From: Clostridiales bacterium | GTDB taxonomy: Bacteria; Bacillota_A; Clostridia; Saccharofermentanales; Saccharofermentanaceae | DNA length: 38,244 nt | Direction: 5' to 3' | NCBI GenBank assembly: GCA_017649745.1 | Contig: JAGCGE010000356.1 | Location: 1 to 38,244, forward strand | Shown: positions 30,515-38,244 of the stretch, in pieces | Layout of the letters: each line of letters begins with the position of its first letter | Numbering within the stretch: the stretch's first letter is position 1 | Notes under the pieces: model-generated | Databases searched by the model: none | What the model saw: the letters and a program-made list of their open reading frames with translations, nothing else | What the model was told of the DNA's origin: nothing | Made by a program: the position numbers and the translations under genes

Positions 30515-31036
30515 TCACATTATCTTTTTGGCTGTGGAAGTAGCTAACTCATTGATTACAAGGATCTTGTCACCCACACGCGCATCATCATAATCTTCAG
30601 GCTCAGCATGGACCACACATAAAGTCTTATCCATATCATCGACCTCGATCACCAGCCAAATGTGAGTCATTCTTGTATTTCTGCTAACAGATCCACTGGT
30701 AGCTCTGTCCTTTTTAAGAAGCGTTCCGGTTGCAACCAGATCTGCTCCGCTGGCCTGACTCTTCTTGATAAAACCGGCCCCAATAATTAATCCTCCGAAT
30801 GGCACCAAGGCCAGACCTCCTAATTGTCTGAAGACCACTACCAAAACTCCAAGACCAATGATCACACCACCAATGATAAACAATGTCCTGGCTTCTTTTC
30901 TCAGATTTTTTACCAATGATGCTGCGGTCCTTCGTTCAGCATCATTCTGAGCCTGTCTGAAGTTAAGATTACCGGGTTCGATTATCCTGTACTCTCTGTA
31001 TTCATCACTTAATCCCGCATAAACGTCATACAACAT
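30515..31036 (-). CDS. Hypothetical small membrane protein
   Basis: This 173-residue protein has a hydrophilic N-terminal part of about 45 residues (REYRIIEPGNLNF, AERRTAASLVKNLRKEARTL), two adjoining membrane helices (LFIIGGVIIGLGVLVVVF and LALVPFGGLIIGAGFI), and a soluble beta-rich tail (LVATGTLLKKDRATSG, HIWLVIEVDDMDKTL) like OB/DUF-type cytosolic domains. I do not recognise a family. AGGAGG lies 6 nt before the ATG at 31034-31036; an earlier ATG at 31054 has this ribosome site inside its frame. Its end is 48 bp from that of the convergent Fur operon, with no clear terminator. Confidence 0.65.
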   Translation of the reverse strand: MLYDVYAGLSDEYREYRIIEPGNLNFRQAQNDAERRTAASLVKNLRKEARTLFIIGGVIIGLGVLVVVFRQLGGLALVPFGGLIIGAGFIKKSQASGADLVATGTLLKKDRATSGSVSRNTRMTHIWLVIEVDDMDKTLCVVHAEPEDYDDARVGDKILVINELATSTAKKIM

Positions 31037-31243
31037 ACCCTGCCTCCTATCCATTCCGTGTTATTAAACACATTGAAAATCTATCACAATTAACCACTGC
31101 TATCAATTAACCGAACGGCAGAATAGGACGTTCTTATTCTTCGTTTTCAAGTATGACTTGAATCGTTTCCGGGATATTCAACCTGTACTCGCTTATTAAA
31201 TCAGGCAACATCTCGTATCCTATAAGTGACGGAGGTGATAGAT
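31037..31243. other. Intergenic region between divergent hypothetical genes
   Basis: This 207-bp stretch separates divergent genes. TTCAAG-N5-CTTGAA (31146-31162) is a small inverted repeat. On the minus strand an ATG at 31209-31211 with AGGA upstream opens a 25-codon frame ending at 31134, MLPDLISEYRLN... in sequence. It could be a small peptide or the relic of a longer gene, but nothing independent supports it. Confidence 0.25.
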
Positions 31244-31516
31244 ATGAAAAAGAACATAGATATCCTTATTGCTAAGTGGAAAGCCGACATCATCAAAGAG
31301 AAAGAAGAATGGGAGAAGGAGCCCGGATGGCCTGCTAAACTGGTCGAAACAGAGTTTATCCTTGACGGGACAAAGTATGTCATAAGACCAGCAGATATCG
31401 GTCTGACGGATGATTGCTGGGATCAGGGACTCATGGAACACTTTCAAGGCACGATGAAAAAAGACCTTGAAGAATATGGTGCGACTGACATATACAACAG
31501 CGGTTTTATCGACTAG
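31244..31516 (+). CDS. Small hypothetical protein
   Basis: This 90-residue soluble protein has an N-terminal charged helix (ILIAKWKADIIKEKEEWEKE) and a C-terminal segment YVIRPADIGLTDDCWDQGLM with the ending DIYNSGFID. No family could be named, but the ordered pattern, the GGAGGTG site 6 nt before the ATG and typical codon use argue for a real gene. The end lies 12 bp before the first 26-bp repeat of the ORF6N cassette. Confidence 0.65.
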   Translation: MKKNIDILIAKWKADIIKEKEEWEKEPGWPAKLVETEFILDGTKYVIRPADIGLTDDCWDQGLMEHFQGTMKKDLEEYGATDIYNSGFID

Positions 31517-31528
31517 CCTCACATCATA

Positions 31529-31554
31529 AGTTGAGTCCTCCTCAACAGCACGTT
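31529..31554 (+). repeat. 26-bp direct repeat, left copy
   Basis: The left of two identical 26-bp copies (31529-31554 and 32372-32397). It contains GTTGAG-TCCTC-CTCAAC, a 6-bp inverted repeat with a 5-nt centre, and then AGCACGTT. It spans the start of the truncated ORF6N reading frame. Confidence 0.9.
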
Positions 31555-32370
31555 TGCGGGATTATTATATCTTTTCATGCATTCTTTAGAATTCGTGATG
31601 ACTTGAGGTCAAAAAATTTGACCTCAAGTTGGGGTGGCTCACGTTATCTTCCATATGCATTTACAGAACAGGGAATCTATATGCTGATGAGCGTGCTTAA
31701 AGGCGATCTGGCCACAAGCCAAAGCATAACACTTATCCGTCTATTCAAGTCGATGAAGGATTATCTTATCGAGAATCAGCCATTCCTAACACACAAAGAC
31801 TACTTCGAACTTGTTGATAAAGTCGAAAAGAATACTCGGAAAATAGAGGCAATACAGGAGTCTATGGTTACAAAAGCGGATCTGTCAGACATCATGAAAC
31901 TATTTGATCAAAGCTTGAGCAATGAAGAGATACTCATACTAAATGGTAAGCCTTTTAAAGCAGATGAAGCATATCAGAGGATCTACAAGAGTGCTAAGAG
32001 CAAGATAATAATCATCGACGATTATATCGGAACTAAAACACTTCACCACTTGGCCCATTCCAAGAAAAACATAAAGATCAAGATAATCAGTGACAATACG
32101 GCAAGACCAAAACTCAGACTTACCGAGTACAACGACTTCATTACAGAGAATCCCGGCAGATCAATATCATTGCGTCGATCTATGCATCGTGTGCATGACA
32201 GATATATTGTGTTGGATGAAGGAACAAAGGATATGAAAGTTTATCATTGCGGAACGTCCAGTAAAGACGCCGGCAAGAGAATAACGACCATAACAAGGAT
32301 TATGGATATCGATGACTATAAGGTGATGATCAAAGCGATGTTAAAGAATCCGGTGCTTACTTTAAGATAA
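31531..32370 (+). pseudogene. 5'-truncated ORF6N-PLD-like protein gene
   Basis: The frame encodes the second half of an ORF6N domain (LRSKNLTSSWGGSRYLPYAF, TEQGIYMLMSVLKGDLATSQ), a helical linker (about residues 85-135) and an intact-looking C-terminal domain with phospholipase D-like segments (SKIIIIDDYIGTKTL, HDRYIVLDEGTKDMKVYHCG, SSKDAGKR). ORF6N proteins normally have about 70 more N-terminal residues with a basic DNA-binding start. Here they are replaced by sequence from the 26-bp repeat and a short AT-rich stretch. The only possible start is a TTG inside the repeat with no ribosome site. The stop TAA lies 1 bp before the right repeat. It is probably a silent fragment or donor cassette of a prophage-type gene; if translated, it would be a C-terminal domain only. 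Confidence 0.7.
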
Positions 32371-32371
32371 G

Positions 32372-32397
32372 AGTTGAGTCCTCCTCAACAGCACGTT
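32372..32397 (+). repeat. 26-bp direct repeat, right copy
   Basis: Identical to the copy at 31529-31554, 843 bp away. It starts one base after the stop codon of the truncated ORF6N gene. Both copies follow an ATAAG-like sequence. Confidence 0.9.
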
Positions 32398-32469
32398 GTT
32401 TGAAAAAATAGCCAAACAGAAATACCATATACTCAGATGCATGCACGAATACTTATAAGGAGCATTTAT

Positions 32470-33516
32470 ATGGGAAAGACAATAGGCAACAACATAAAGA
32501 TATACCGCAAGAACAAGGGATTTACACAAGAAGAACTCGCAGATCTTTTAAGCGTTACTCCACAGGCAGTAAGTAAGTGGGAATCAGGATCGGGACTTCC
32601 TGATACGTCAATGCTGATCCCGATCGCTCAGATCTTGGGAGTAAGCACAGATGCACTTCTGGGTTATGATTCACTTTCAGAGAACGAAGAGATAATCTCT
32701 CGCGTAAGAGAAACTATGCAGAACATTGGTAAGAGCGAAGAAGGCAGAGCCGAGAAGTCTCTCAAGATCGCCGAATACCTCATGACCGAGACAACTCTTA
32801 ATCCAGGATGCTTCGAGATAATCAGAGACTATGTCGATCAGACCGCTAACCTCAGTATGTATGCTGATCCTGTTCTCGAAAACTGTTTCCCTGATGAGAC
32901 AGAGCGTATCGGAAAGATCTATAAAGATGCGATCCGTAAAGGTGCTTATCTGATTGGTCACTGCAACGACAGACTGCTCGTTGAAAAGACTCATTACGCT
33001 ATCGCTTGGATCTATATCCACATGAAAGATTTCGACAATGCAAGAGCACATATCGATGTCCTCCCAAGCATCAACACAGGCAGGGTAAAAGAGCGACTCA
33101 ATATGGAACTTACTTTTTTCGAAAGCGGATTCGAAAAGATGAAACTGAGTTTTTCCGACTATTCAGTCATGCTGTTTGAACTGATAGCTAGTTCAATATG
33201 TTCCATTGCTGAGAATTTTGCCTGGTGGGGCGAGAAAGATGAAGCACTCGAAATATGCGACTGGTGCGAGAACATCCTCAAGACATATGCATCAAGAAAA
33301 GAAGCGATCAACATGACTCACTACCTGAGAGTTAGAAGAAGCCTTGCTTTCTTTAAACTCGTTGCTGTGAAGAAATCAGGCGACGATCAGGGTGCTATCG
33401 ATCTGTACAACAAGATCATAGAAGATATCAATAAGGAAGATCTTACTGATGAACAGAAGAAGACAATGATAGATCTTTTAAACAACGATATCGCACATTA
33501 CGGAAAATACGCCTGA
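32470..33516 (+). CDS. XRE-family transcriptional regulator with C-terminal helical repeat domain
   Basis: This 348-residue protein has an N-terminal helix-turn-helix (IGNNIKIYRKNKGFTQEELA, LLSVTPQAVSKWESG, LPIAQILGVSTDALLGY-like spacing) typical of clostridial XRE regulators. The remaining 270 residues are mostly alpha-helical with TPR-like character (SLKIAEYLMTETTLNPG, TRGWDNARAHI-type pairs such as MKDFDNARAHIDVLP, WWGEKDEALEICDWCENIL). It may bind a peptide or protein signal. The ATG at 32470 has AAGGAGC 7 nt upstream; the longer frame from 32437 precedes that site. It may regulate nearby membrane genes or itself, but the target is not evident. Confidence 0.87.
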   Translation: MGKTIGNNIKIYRKNKGFTQEELADLLSVTPQAVSKWESGSGLPDTSMLIPIAQILGVSTDALLGYDSLSENEEIISRVRETMQNIGKSEEGRAEKSLKIAEYLMTETTLNPGCFEIIRDYVDQTANLSMYADPVLENCFPDETERIGKIYKDAIRKGAYLIGHCNDRLLVEKTHYAIAWIYIHMKDFDNARAHIDVLPSINTGRVKERLNMELTFFESGFEKMKLSFSDYSVMLFELIASSICSIAENFAWWGEKDEALEICDWCENILKTYASRKEAINMTHYLRVRRSLAFFKLVAVKKSGDDQGAIDLYNKIIEDINKEDLTDEQKKTMIDLLNNDIAHYGKYA

Positions 33517-33537
33517 ATAATAACCATTGACCCTACG

Positions 33538-33575
33538 ATCTTGCCGTGAATGACTTAGCTTATTGACGGCAAGAT
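33538..33575. repeat. Inverted repeat between convergent genes
   Basis: ATCTTGCCGT (33538-33547) and ACGGCAAGAT (33566-33575) form a perfect 10-bp stem with an 18-nt loop that contains the stop codon of the minus-strand membrane-protein gene. There is no U-tract on either side, so it may be a weak terminator for both convergent genes or an RNA 3'-end stabiliser. Confidence 0.55.
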
Positions 33576-33968
33576 TACGCTTAGGATCATAATTACTACT
33601 AATGCTAAACAGCTCAATATGATGTTGATCAGAGCCCATACGCTCTTGCGATTGAGTATTTTCGCAACGATAGCCGTAGCCAGGAAGAGTGGTCCGAAAT
33701 AAACAAACAGCATTGCTGAATATGATAAGCTGGCCTCGACCGTCAGATTAACAGCACCCATGTTTATATAAGTTACTACACTCCAGAAAACGCAAAAAGC
33801 AAACAGCAACACGCTAGATACTATACAAAGTACCAATGAAGTTATTCGCTTGCCCTTGGATATGCCGGTATTTACTACTCCCGGCTGAGCGATATATTCA
33901 TCATAATCAAACGTATACGGATTGTTTGGAATATTAACTCCTGAATGATTCTCTTTATTCTGTTCCAT
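33555..33968 (-). CDS. Hypothetical small membrane protein, DUF4190-like
   Basis: This 137-residue protein has a 40-residue hydrophilic N-terminus (NIPNNPYTFDYDEYIAQPG), a KGKRITSL stretch and three membrane helices (LVLCIVSSVLLFAFCVFWSV, MLFVYFGPLFLATAIVAKIL, LINIILSCLALVVIMILSVI). The layout resembles the short DUF4190-type membrane proteins, which is a weak match. The ATG at 33966-33968 with GAGGG 8 nt upstream is chosen; a longer start at 34049 adds 27 residues without a good site. Confidence 0.6.
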   Translation of the reverse strand: MEQNKENHSGVNIPNNPYTFDYDEYIAQPGVVNTGISKGKRITSLVLCIVSSVLLFAFCVFWSVVTYINMGAVNLTVEASLSYSAMLFVYFGPLFLATAIVAKILNRKSVWALINIILSCLALVVIMILSVILPSIS

Positions 33969-34100
33969 TCTGCCTGCCCTCTTATTCACTCCTAAATGCC
34001 CTAACATTTGCAATATCATTATACTATTTTTCCGCATATTATTATCCAAGAGCTAACAGATTTGTTAATATATATTTAGGTTTTGAAGGGGGGAAAGAAA

Positions 34101-35168
34101 ATGGCTGAGAACAAAAAACTCATTAGAAGCATAAATGTTACAAGTACGGATATCAGTTGTCCTGGGTGCGGTGCTACGAACATTCAGTTCGATCCTGCTA
34201 CCACTACTTTATCATGTCCTTTCTGTGGTCAGTCATCACCGCTCCCGACACCACAGACCGGTGCGATCGCCAACGAACTTGATTTCAACTCAGCTTTGCA
34301 ACGTGCAAATGTGGAGTGGGGCAAAACGAAGAAACTTATCGTGTGTTCAAACTGCGGCGGCGAGTCGCTCTACGATTCTGAGCAGGTCACAGGCTTCTGT
34401 CCTTTCTGTGGTTCTTCAAGCGTTACTCCGGCGGCTGATACTAATCAGATCATGGAACCGAATGCCGTCATTCCATTTTCAGTCAGCAGGGACCAATTGC
34501 AGGATCTTTTCATTAACTTTTTGCATAAGAAATCTCTGGTTAACAAGAAAGTCTTTAATTGTAAACTGGAACAGATCGTCGGCATATATCTTCCTTTCTG
34601 GACATACGATACTTTCACCGCTTCGTATTATAACGCAATCCGTTACAATGGTGTGGGCAATAACCTTGACGAGGTCAACGGAGACTGGTACGAAAACATT
34701 GATGATGTCTTGATCTTTGCTTCTGACAGGGTTCGTCATCCGTTCATAAAAAATATTTTGGACTATGACTGCGCGACAGCTGTCCCTTATTCGGCCGAAT
34801 ATCTTGCAGGTATTCCTGCCGAACGATATACGCTTGGACTAAATAGTGGTTGGGAGCAGGCCAAGAATAAGATAAAGGAAAAGTTGAAGAAAGATGTGCA
34901 TCGTTATAACCGCAATCTTAGAGTCACGGATATCGAAACATTTTATTACAACGTAAAATTCAGATGTCTTTTGGCTCCGATGTATCTTGCAAAATACAGA
35001 TACGGCAAAGATACTTTCCTTGTAGCCATCAATGGACAGACGGGTAAGACTTACTGTGATGCACCTACGATACTCAAGAAGATAATAGGTCTGACGGTAT
35101 TAGGTGTTTTTGTTGCTTCTGCTATCGAAGTCGCAGCCATACTCTTGTATGCTATGTATTTCAGATGA
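34101..35168 (+). CDS. Zinc-ribbon membrane-associated protein
   Basis: This 355-residue protein has two tandem TFIIB-like zinc ribbons: SCPGCGATNIQF with SCPFCGQSS (about residues 18-42), and IVCSNCGGESLY with FCPFCGSSS (about 75-105). Each has two CxxC pairs able to hold one Zn. A soluble domain rich in aromatic residues follows (about 110-315: VGIYLPFWTYDTFTASYYN and YYNVKFRCLLAPMYLAKY), and one C-terminal membrane helix (LTVLGVFVASAIEVAAILLY). The arrangement is common among uncharacterised Firmicutes proteins. The ATG at 34101 has GGGGGG 8 nt upstream. The gene ends 8 bp inside the convergent DUF998 gene. Confidence 0.8.
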   Translation: MAENKKLIRSINVTSTDISCPGCGATNIQFDPATTTLSCPFCGQSSPLPTPQTGAIANELDFNSALQRANVEWGKTKKLIVCSNCGGESLYDSEQVTGFCPFCGSSSVTPAADTNQIMEPNAVIPFSVSRDQLQDLFINFLHKKSLVNKKVFNCKLEQIVGIYLPFWTYDTFTASYYNAIRYNGVGNNLDEVNGDWYENIDDVLIFASDRVRHPFIKNILDYDCATAVPYSAEYLAGIPAERYTLGLNSGWEQAKNKIKEKLKKDVHRYNRNLRVTDIETFYYNVKFRCLLAPMYLAKYRYGKDTFLVAINGQTGKTYCDAPTILKKIIGLTVLGVFVASAIEVAAILLYAMYFR

Positions 35169-35790
35169 TCTTTCTTATTGAAGTGATCGCCAGCGGCAGA
35201 TACATGAATAAAAGGTTGAGTCTTTGCCACAGTCCTTCGTTATTGACAAATGAATCCTTGAATTCAGGCTTGTCCGACATTACGAACAGCGTGAAGAAAA
35301 CGAGTGCTGCGACAAAACTGATCACGCTTATGATTCCCATGGTCTTATCCTGACCTTTGAACGACAGGATCGATATAAGCAACGGAACAAATAGGAACAG
35401 CATAAATCCGATGACTGATCCTGCTCCATGGATCTTTGAAGCAAGCGTAACGACATCCTTTGATTCGTTGACGCTAAAGAAGCAGGTTAGCACACACGAA
35501 CCAATGGCAAAGGCTGCAACAAATATGATGAGCGTGATCGTGATCCCACCTGATATCTCATGATAAAGCTTGTAGATCGCAGGGATCGCAAGAAGGAATA
35601 GAATACCTTCAACCAGCATCCATATATTAAACGGGATCCTGACCGGACTAGCCGGATTTCCGAGTGCGCTAATGGACATTTTAAGATTGCTGTACTCGCT
35701 GTAAAAGAGCGAGAGGATAAATGATATAAGCAGGTCTCCTGCCATCGCGATAAGTAGAAATATCCATCCGAAAGAATTTAAACGTTCCAT
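35161..35790 (-). CDS. DUF998-family membrane protein
   Basis: This 209-residue protein has six predicted membrane helices, the plan of the DUF998 family: helix 1 GWIFLLIAMAGDLLISFILS, the loop YSNLKMSISALGNPASPVR, and later helices GSVIGFMLFLFVPLLIS and MGIISVISFVAALVFFTLF. The conserved SxLG motif in the first loop (ISALGNP) supports the family call. The function is unknown. The ATG at 35788-35790 has GAGGAT 6 nt upstream. Its end overlaps that of the zinc-ribbon gene by 8 bp. Confidence 0.75.
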   Translation of the reverse strand: MERLNSFGWIFLLIAMAGDLLISFILSLFYSEYSNLKMSISALGNPASPVRIPFNIWMLVEGILFLLAIPAIYKLYHEISGGITITLIIFVAAFAIGSCVLTCFFSVNESKDVVTLASKIHGAGSVIGFMLFLFVPLLISILSFKGQDKTMGIISVISFVAALVFFTLFVMSDKPEFKDSFVNNEGLWQRLNLLFMYLPLAITSIRKII

Positions 35791-35815
35791 ATCTATCCTC
35801 AACCCGTTTTCCAAG

Positions 35816-35824
35816 ATTATACCA
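35816..35824 (-). promoter_or_regulatory. Extended -10 promoter of the DUF998 gene
   Basis: On the minus strand TGGTATAAT gives a perfect -10 with TGn extension, directly after the ABC-transporter terminator. The leader would be about 20 nt. Confidence 0.55.
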
Positions 35825-35832
35825 TTTCTTCG

Positions 35833-35862
35833 CAATAATTAAGGCGGTTCGATTGAACCGCC
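35833..35862 (-). terminator. Terminator of the MacB/FtsX-type ABC operon
   Basis: GGCGGTTC (35843-35850) and GAACCGCC (35855-35862) form a perfect 8-bp stem with a 4-nt loop. On the minus strand it is followed by TTAATTATTG, a moderately U-rich tail. It lies 9 bp after the ATPase stop. Confidence 0.75.
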
Positions 35863-35871
35863 CTACTTCTA

Positions 35872-36627
35872 TTACCAACCCAGATCCATCAACCAGTTGT
35901 TCAAACTTCTTTCTCTGGTCTTCTCATCCGCATTCGGATCACTTTGGAATTCGCCCTTGATGTTTCCGTCAACGATGAAGAGAACTCTCGTGCACTTTGA
36001 CGCAACCTTCGCATCGTGCGTAACCATTATGATCGTAGTTCCTTCGTTATTGAGCTTGACGAGCTCATCCATGACCTCATTCGAAGAAGTTCTGTTCAAA
36101 GCTCCTGTGGGCTCATCTGCAAAGAGGATCGCAGGAGAGTTGATCATACCTCTGCAGATGCATGCCCTCTGGAGCTGTCCGCCCGATACCTCATTGATAT
36201 CGTTATCGGCCACATCGATTATTCCGAGTTTCCTCATCAGTTCTTCACCCTTTTTGATCTTCTCGTCACGGGTACCGCCGTTTTTACTCTCGAAAGCAGG
36301 AAGGAGAATATTATCGAGGATCGTAAGGTTCTTCATCATATACATCTGCTGGAAGATGAATCCCATCTTTTCCAGACGCATCTCAGCAAGCTCATTGCCT
36401 CTCATTTTCGAGATGTCCTTGTCTCCGAATCTGACAAGGCCGCTTGTAGGCTGATCCATACCGGAGATGGAGTAAAGGAGCGTCGATTTACCTGAACCTG
36501 ATGGTCCCATGATCGCCACCATCTCGCCCTCGTCGACCTTAAGGTTAACGTTCTTCAGTACGTTGATCTGTCTTTTATCTACAACATATGTCTTGCAAAG
36601 ATCTTTAATTTCCATTACTGTAGCCAT
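35872..36627 (-). CDS. ABC transporter ATP-binding protein, MacB/LolD type
   Basis: This 251-residue ATPase has Walker A IMGPSGSGKSTLLYSISG, the Q loop FIFQQMYMM, a classic signature VSGGQLQRACICRGM, Walker B ILFADEPTGALN and the switch His in MVTHDA. The ADEPTGALN variant and the short, N-terminal MEIKDLCKTY are typical of ATPases that work with FtsX/MacB-type permeases, which do mechanical work or export antimicrobial peptides instead of importing solutes. The ATG at 36625-36627 has AAGGAG 9 nt upstream; an earlier ATG at 36654 overlaps the permease stop. It is second in an operon with that permease. Confidence 0.92.
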   Translation of the reverse strand: MATVMEIKDLCKTYVVDKRQINVLKNVNLKVDEGEMVAIMGPSGSGKSTLLYSISGMDQPTSGLVRFGDKDISKMRGNELAEMRLEKMGFIFQQMYMMKNLTILDNILLPAFESKNGGTRDEKIKKGEELMRKLGIIDVADNDINEVSGGQLQRACICRGMINSPAILFADEPTGALNRTSSNEVMDELVKLNNEGTTIIMVTHDAKVASKCTRVLFIVDGNIKGEFQSDPNADEKTRERSLNNWLMDLGW

Positions 36628-36653
36628 TTTGTTTTTTCTCCTTTTCGAAAACA

Positions 36654-38244
36654 TTATTCAATACTTGCCGTATCCTTACACTGGATCTTCTTGGTGTAAA
36701 GAGCAGTGATGAAAGCAGTGATGACAGTTGTCGCAAGAACGATCGCCGGGTATGTCATAAAGCTTCCTAAGAGGTCATATTTATAATCGATCTCAGATGC
36801 ACCCATCATTCCGAATATCGGGCTGATAGTAAGATTTGTTATCGGGATCGAGAGGCCCGCTGCGATGATCATTGAGATAAATGCAACGATCAGGAATCTG
36901 AATACATGCCACCTTATTACAACGGAATCCTTAAAACCGACTGCCTTGGTTATGGCGATCTCATTCTTCTCATCTGATATGAACGATCTTTCCATAAGGA
37001 CTGTGATGAGGATGACAACGAACATCACGATCAGAAGGAGCAGTTTAGCAACCGCATTCATTATGTCGTATACCTTTACGCAATCTCTGCAGTATTCCGC
37101 TGCATTCATGATCTTGTCATTTCCTGACATGTCCTTCATCTTTTGAATTCTCTCATCGATCGTTTTCTGATTGGGATCATCAGTGAAAGTGAACTTATAC
37201 TGCATGATCGATTTAAGGTGCGAGAAGTCAGTCGGAACATCATTGCGAAGGAGAATGATCTGACCAAGATCGTTCATCGACTGGAACTTAGCCGTGATCA
37301 GCATCTCTTCAGGTCCGTTGCCGAAATCCACCATCACGCTGTCACCAATGTTGGCTCCTGCGATCTCCGTGAACTGTTCTGTTATGGCGATCTCGTTTTT
37401 GTTAGCAGGAGCAACACCCTCGCTAAATCTGAAGTCATCCATCGTACTGTTCAGATCCTGCTCGAAAGCGTAGCTATAGCTCTCGCCTTCATACACGACC
37501 TCATATGTGTAGATCAAAGCAACACTTCCGGTACAAGGCATTCCGGCATCAGTATATTCCTTCGCCATCTCATCAACGTGTTCCTTTAATGCAGCACTGT
37601 CTTTCTCATTCATATAAGTCATGACATCTGCTGTATCAGTTACATATACGTCAGCTTCTGTTCCGAAAAGATACAGCAGCTTATCACTGTTCATAGTATT
37701 TGTCGTGTTAACGATGACCAGTACAAGAAGTGTACAAAGTGAGAAAGTGATTATTACCGTTACAAATCTTTTCGGACTGCTTAAGATATCATTAATAGCC
37801 AGGAAAAGTGACGGACGGACTTTGCTTCTTGAGATCCTGATACCGCCCTTCTTCTTGAATCTCTCACCTGTCTGACCGGATCTTATCGCATCGATCGGAG
37901 TAAGCTTCTTGACCTTGCCCGTGAGCAGATAAGCCAGAAGGATTACCATAGCCATTACACAAACCGAACCGATCACATTCCATACGATACCAAGTTCAGA
38001 TCCAAGGATCATATCACCGCTGACTGAATCCAAAAGGAGCTTACCGAACGTGATACTGATAAAAAGACCAACCAGGGATCCGACAACTGAGATCACTGCA
38101 TACTTCGCAAGATAGAGTGATCTTATTTTCTTATTCCTTATACCGATAGCCTTCATGACACCGATCTCACGGAAGTCATCACTGATTGAGAAGTTGATCG
38201 TAAAGCGAAGTACCAGGAATGATACGATCATGAGACATACGCTT
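36654..38244 (-). CDS. FtsX-like ABC transporter permease (5' end off right edge)
   Basis: The frame is open to the window edge, so at least 530 residues are present and the N-terminus is missing. It contains the second part of a two-FtsX-domain permease. A first FtsX segment follows FREIGVMKAIGIRNKKIR (the helix pattern at the cytoplasmic ends), then a large extracytoplasmic insert of about 230 residues (VYEGESYSYAFEQDLN, VDFGNGPEEMLITAK). A second membrane part has IAITKAVGFKDSVVIRWH and a final helix near YPAIVLATTVITAFITAL. The double FtsX/MacB_PCD layout is common in Firmicutes exporters. It partners with the downstream ATPase. No sensor kinase of the Bce type is adjacent within the window. 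Confidence 0.88.
   Translation of the reverse strand, partial: SVCLMIVSFLVLRFTINFSISDDFREIGVMKAIGIRNKKIRSLYLAKYAVISVVGSLVGLFISITFGKLLLDSVSGDMILGSELGIVWNVIGSVCVMAMVILLAYLLTGKVKKLTPIDAIRSGQTGERFKKKGGIRISRSKVRPSLFLAINDILSSPKRFVTVIITFSLCTLLVLVIVNTTNTMNSDKLLYLFGTEADVYVTDTADVMTYMNEKDSAALKEHVDEMAKEYTDAGMPCTGSVALIYTYEVVYEGESYSYAFEQDLNSTMDDFRFSEGVAPANKNEIAITEQFTEIAGANIGDSVMVDFGNGPEEMLITAKFQSMNDLGQIILLRNDVPTDFSHLKSIMQYKFTFTDDPNQKTIDERIQKMKDMSGNDKIMNAAEYCRDCVKVYDIMNAVAKLLLLIVMFVVILITVLMERSFISDEKNEIAITKAVGFKDSVVIRWHVFRFLIVAFISMIIAAGLSIPITNLTISPIFGMMGASEIDYKYDLLGSFMTYPAIVLATTVITAFITALYTKKIQCKDTASIE

Noticed and set aside
31134..31211. 25-codon minus-strand frame with AGGA upstream
   Set aside because: Too short to tell from chance; no homologue recognised and no promoter seen. 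Mentioned only in the intergenic entry.
31529..31554. Integron attC site (GTTGAGT fits GTTRRRY)
   Set aside because: The complementary RYYYAAC arm is in the wrong order and the first base does not fit; no integrase is present.
31529..32397. CRISPR array from the two 26-bp repeats
   Set aside because: There are only two copies 843 bp apart with a coding frame between them, no spacer-sized units and no cas genes.

Overview
The window is a chromosomal segment of a low- to mid-GC Gram-positive anaerobe of class Clostridia, probably a gut or rumen species of the Lachnospiraceae/Oscillospirales kind. The reasons are AGGAGG-type ribosome sites, extended -10 promoters, U-tailed terminators, a DUF4250 protein, a BspA-like/DUF4214 surface protein and an ORF6N/PLD-type protein. 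The genus is not certain. No rRNA, tRNA, CRISPR array, transposase or integrase was found.

Layout. 1-4148 (minus strand): the 5' part of a saccharopine-dehydrogenase-like gene, a uracil/xanthine permease (NCS2), and a two-gene unit with a Na/phosphate cotransporter-PhoU protein and the tRNA methyltransferase TrmL. 4432-12489 (minus): a compact operon with every enzyme from DAHP synthase to chorismate plus the Phe and Tyr branches, in the order aroF, tyrA, aroB, aroA, aroC, pheA, aroE-aroK fusion, aroQ. Most genes overlap by 4 nt or lie within a few nt of each other.

The aro operon is preceded by a consensus promoter and a complete ribosome-mediated attenuator (12535-12733). It has a 21-residue leader peptide with 5 Phe and 4 Tyr, mutually exclusive 1:2, 2:3 and 3:4 RNA pairings, and a U6 terminator 45 nt before aroF. 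This is the strongest regulatory find here, because leader-peptide attenuation is the proteobacterial textbook mechanism while Firmicutes usually use T-boxes or protein regulators.

12748-19700 (minus): an O-antigen-ligase-like polymerase, a large secreted LRR/DUF4214 protein and a histidine kinase/response regulator pair, which look like a cell-surface module. 19851-21733 (plus): a DUF4250 protein and gpmI, each with its own terminator. 21839-25534: a membrane protein, then a minus-strand ABC transporter pair.

25647-30466: a HAD phosphatase, then a divergent signalling locus with a membrane-anchored Ser/Thr kinase on the minus strand and a membrane sensor-like protein plus two tandem paralogous HTH proteins on the plus strand. 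A Fur-family regulator with a palindromic operator follows, and a small Cys/His-rich membrane protein. 30515-35790: mostly small membrane or hypothetical proteins, an XRE regulator and a zinc-ribbon membrane protein. This stretch contains a 5'-truncated ORF6N-PLD gene that lies precisely between two 26-bp direct repeats 843 bp apart. 35872-38244 (minus): a MacB/FtsX-type ABC transporter whose permease runs off the right edge.
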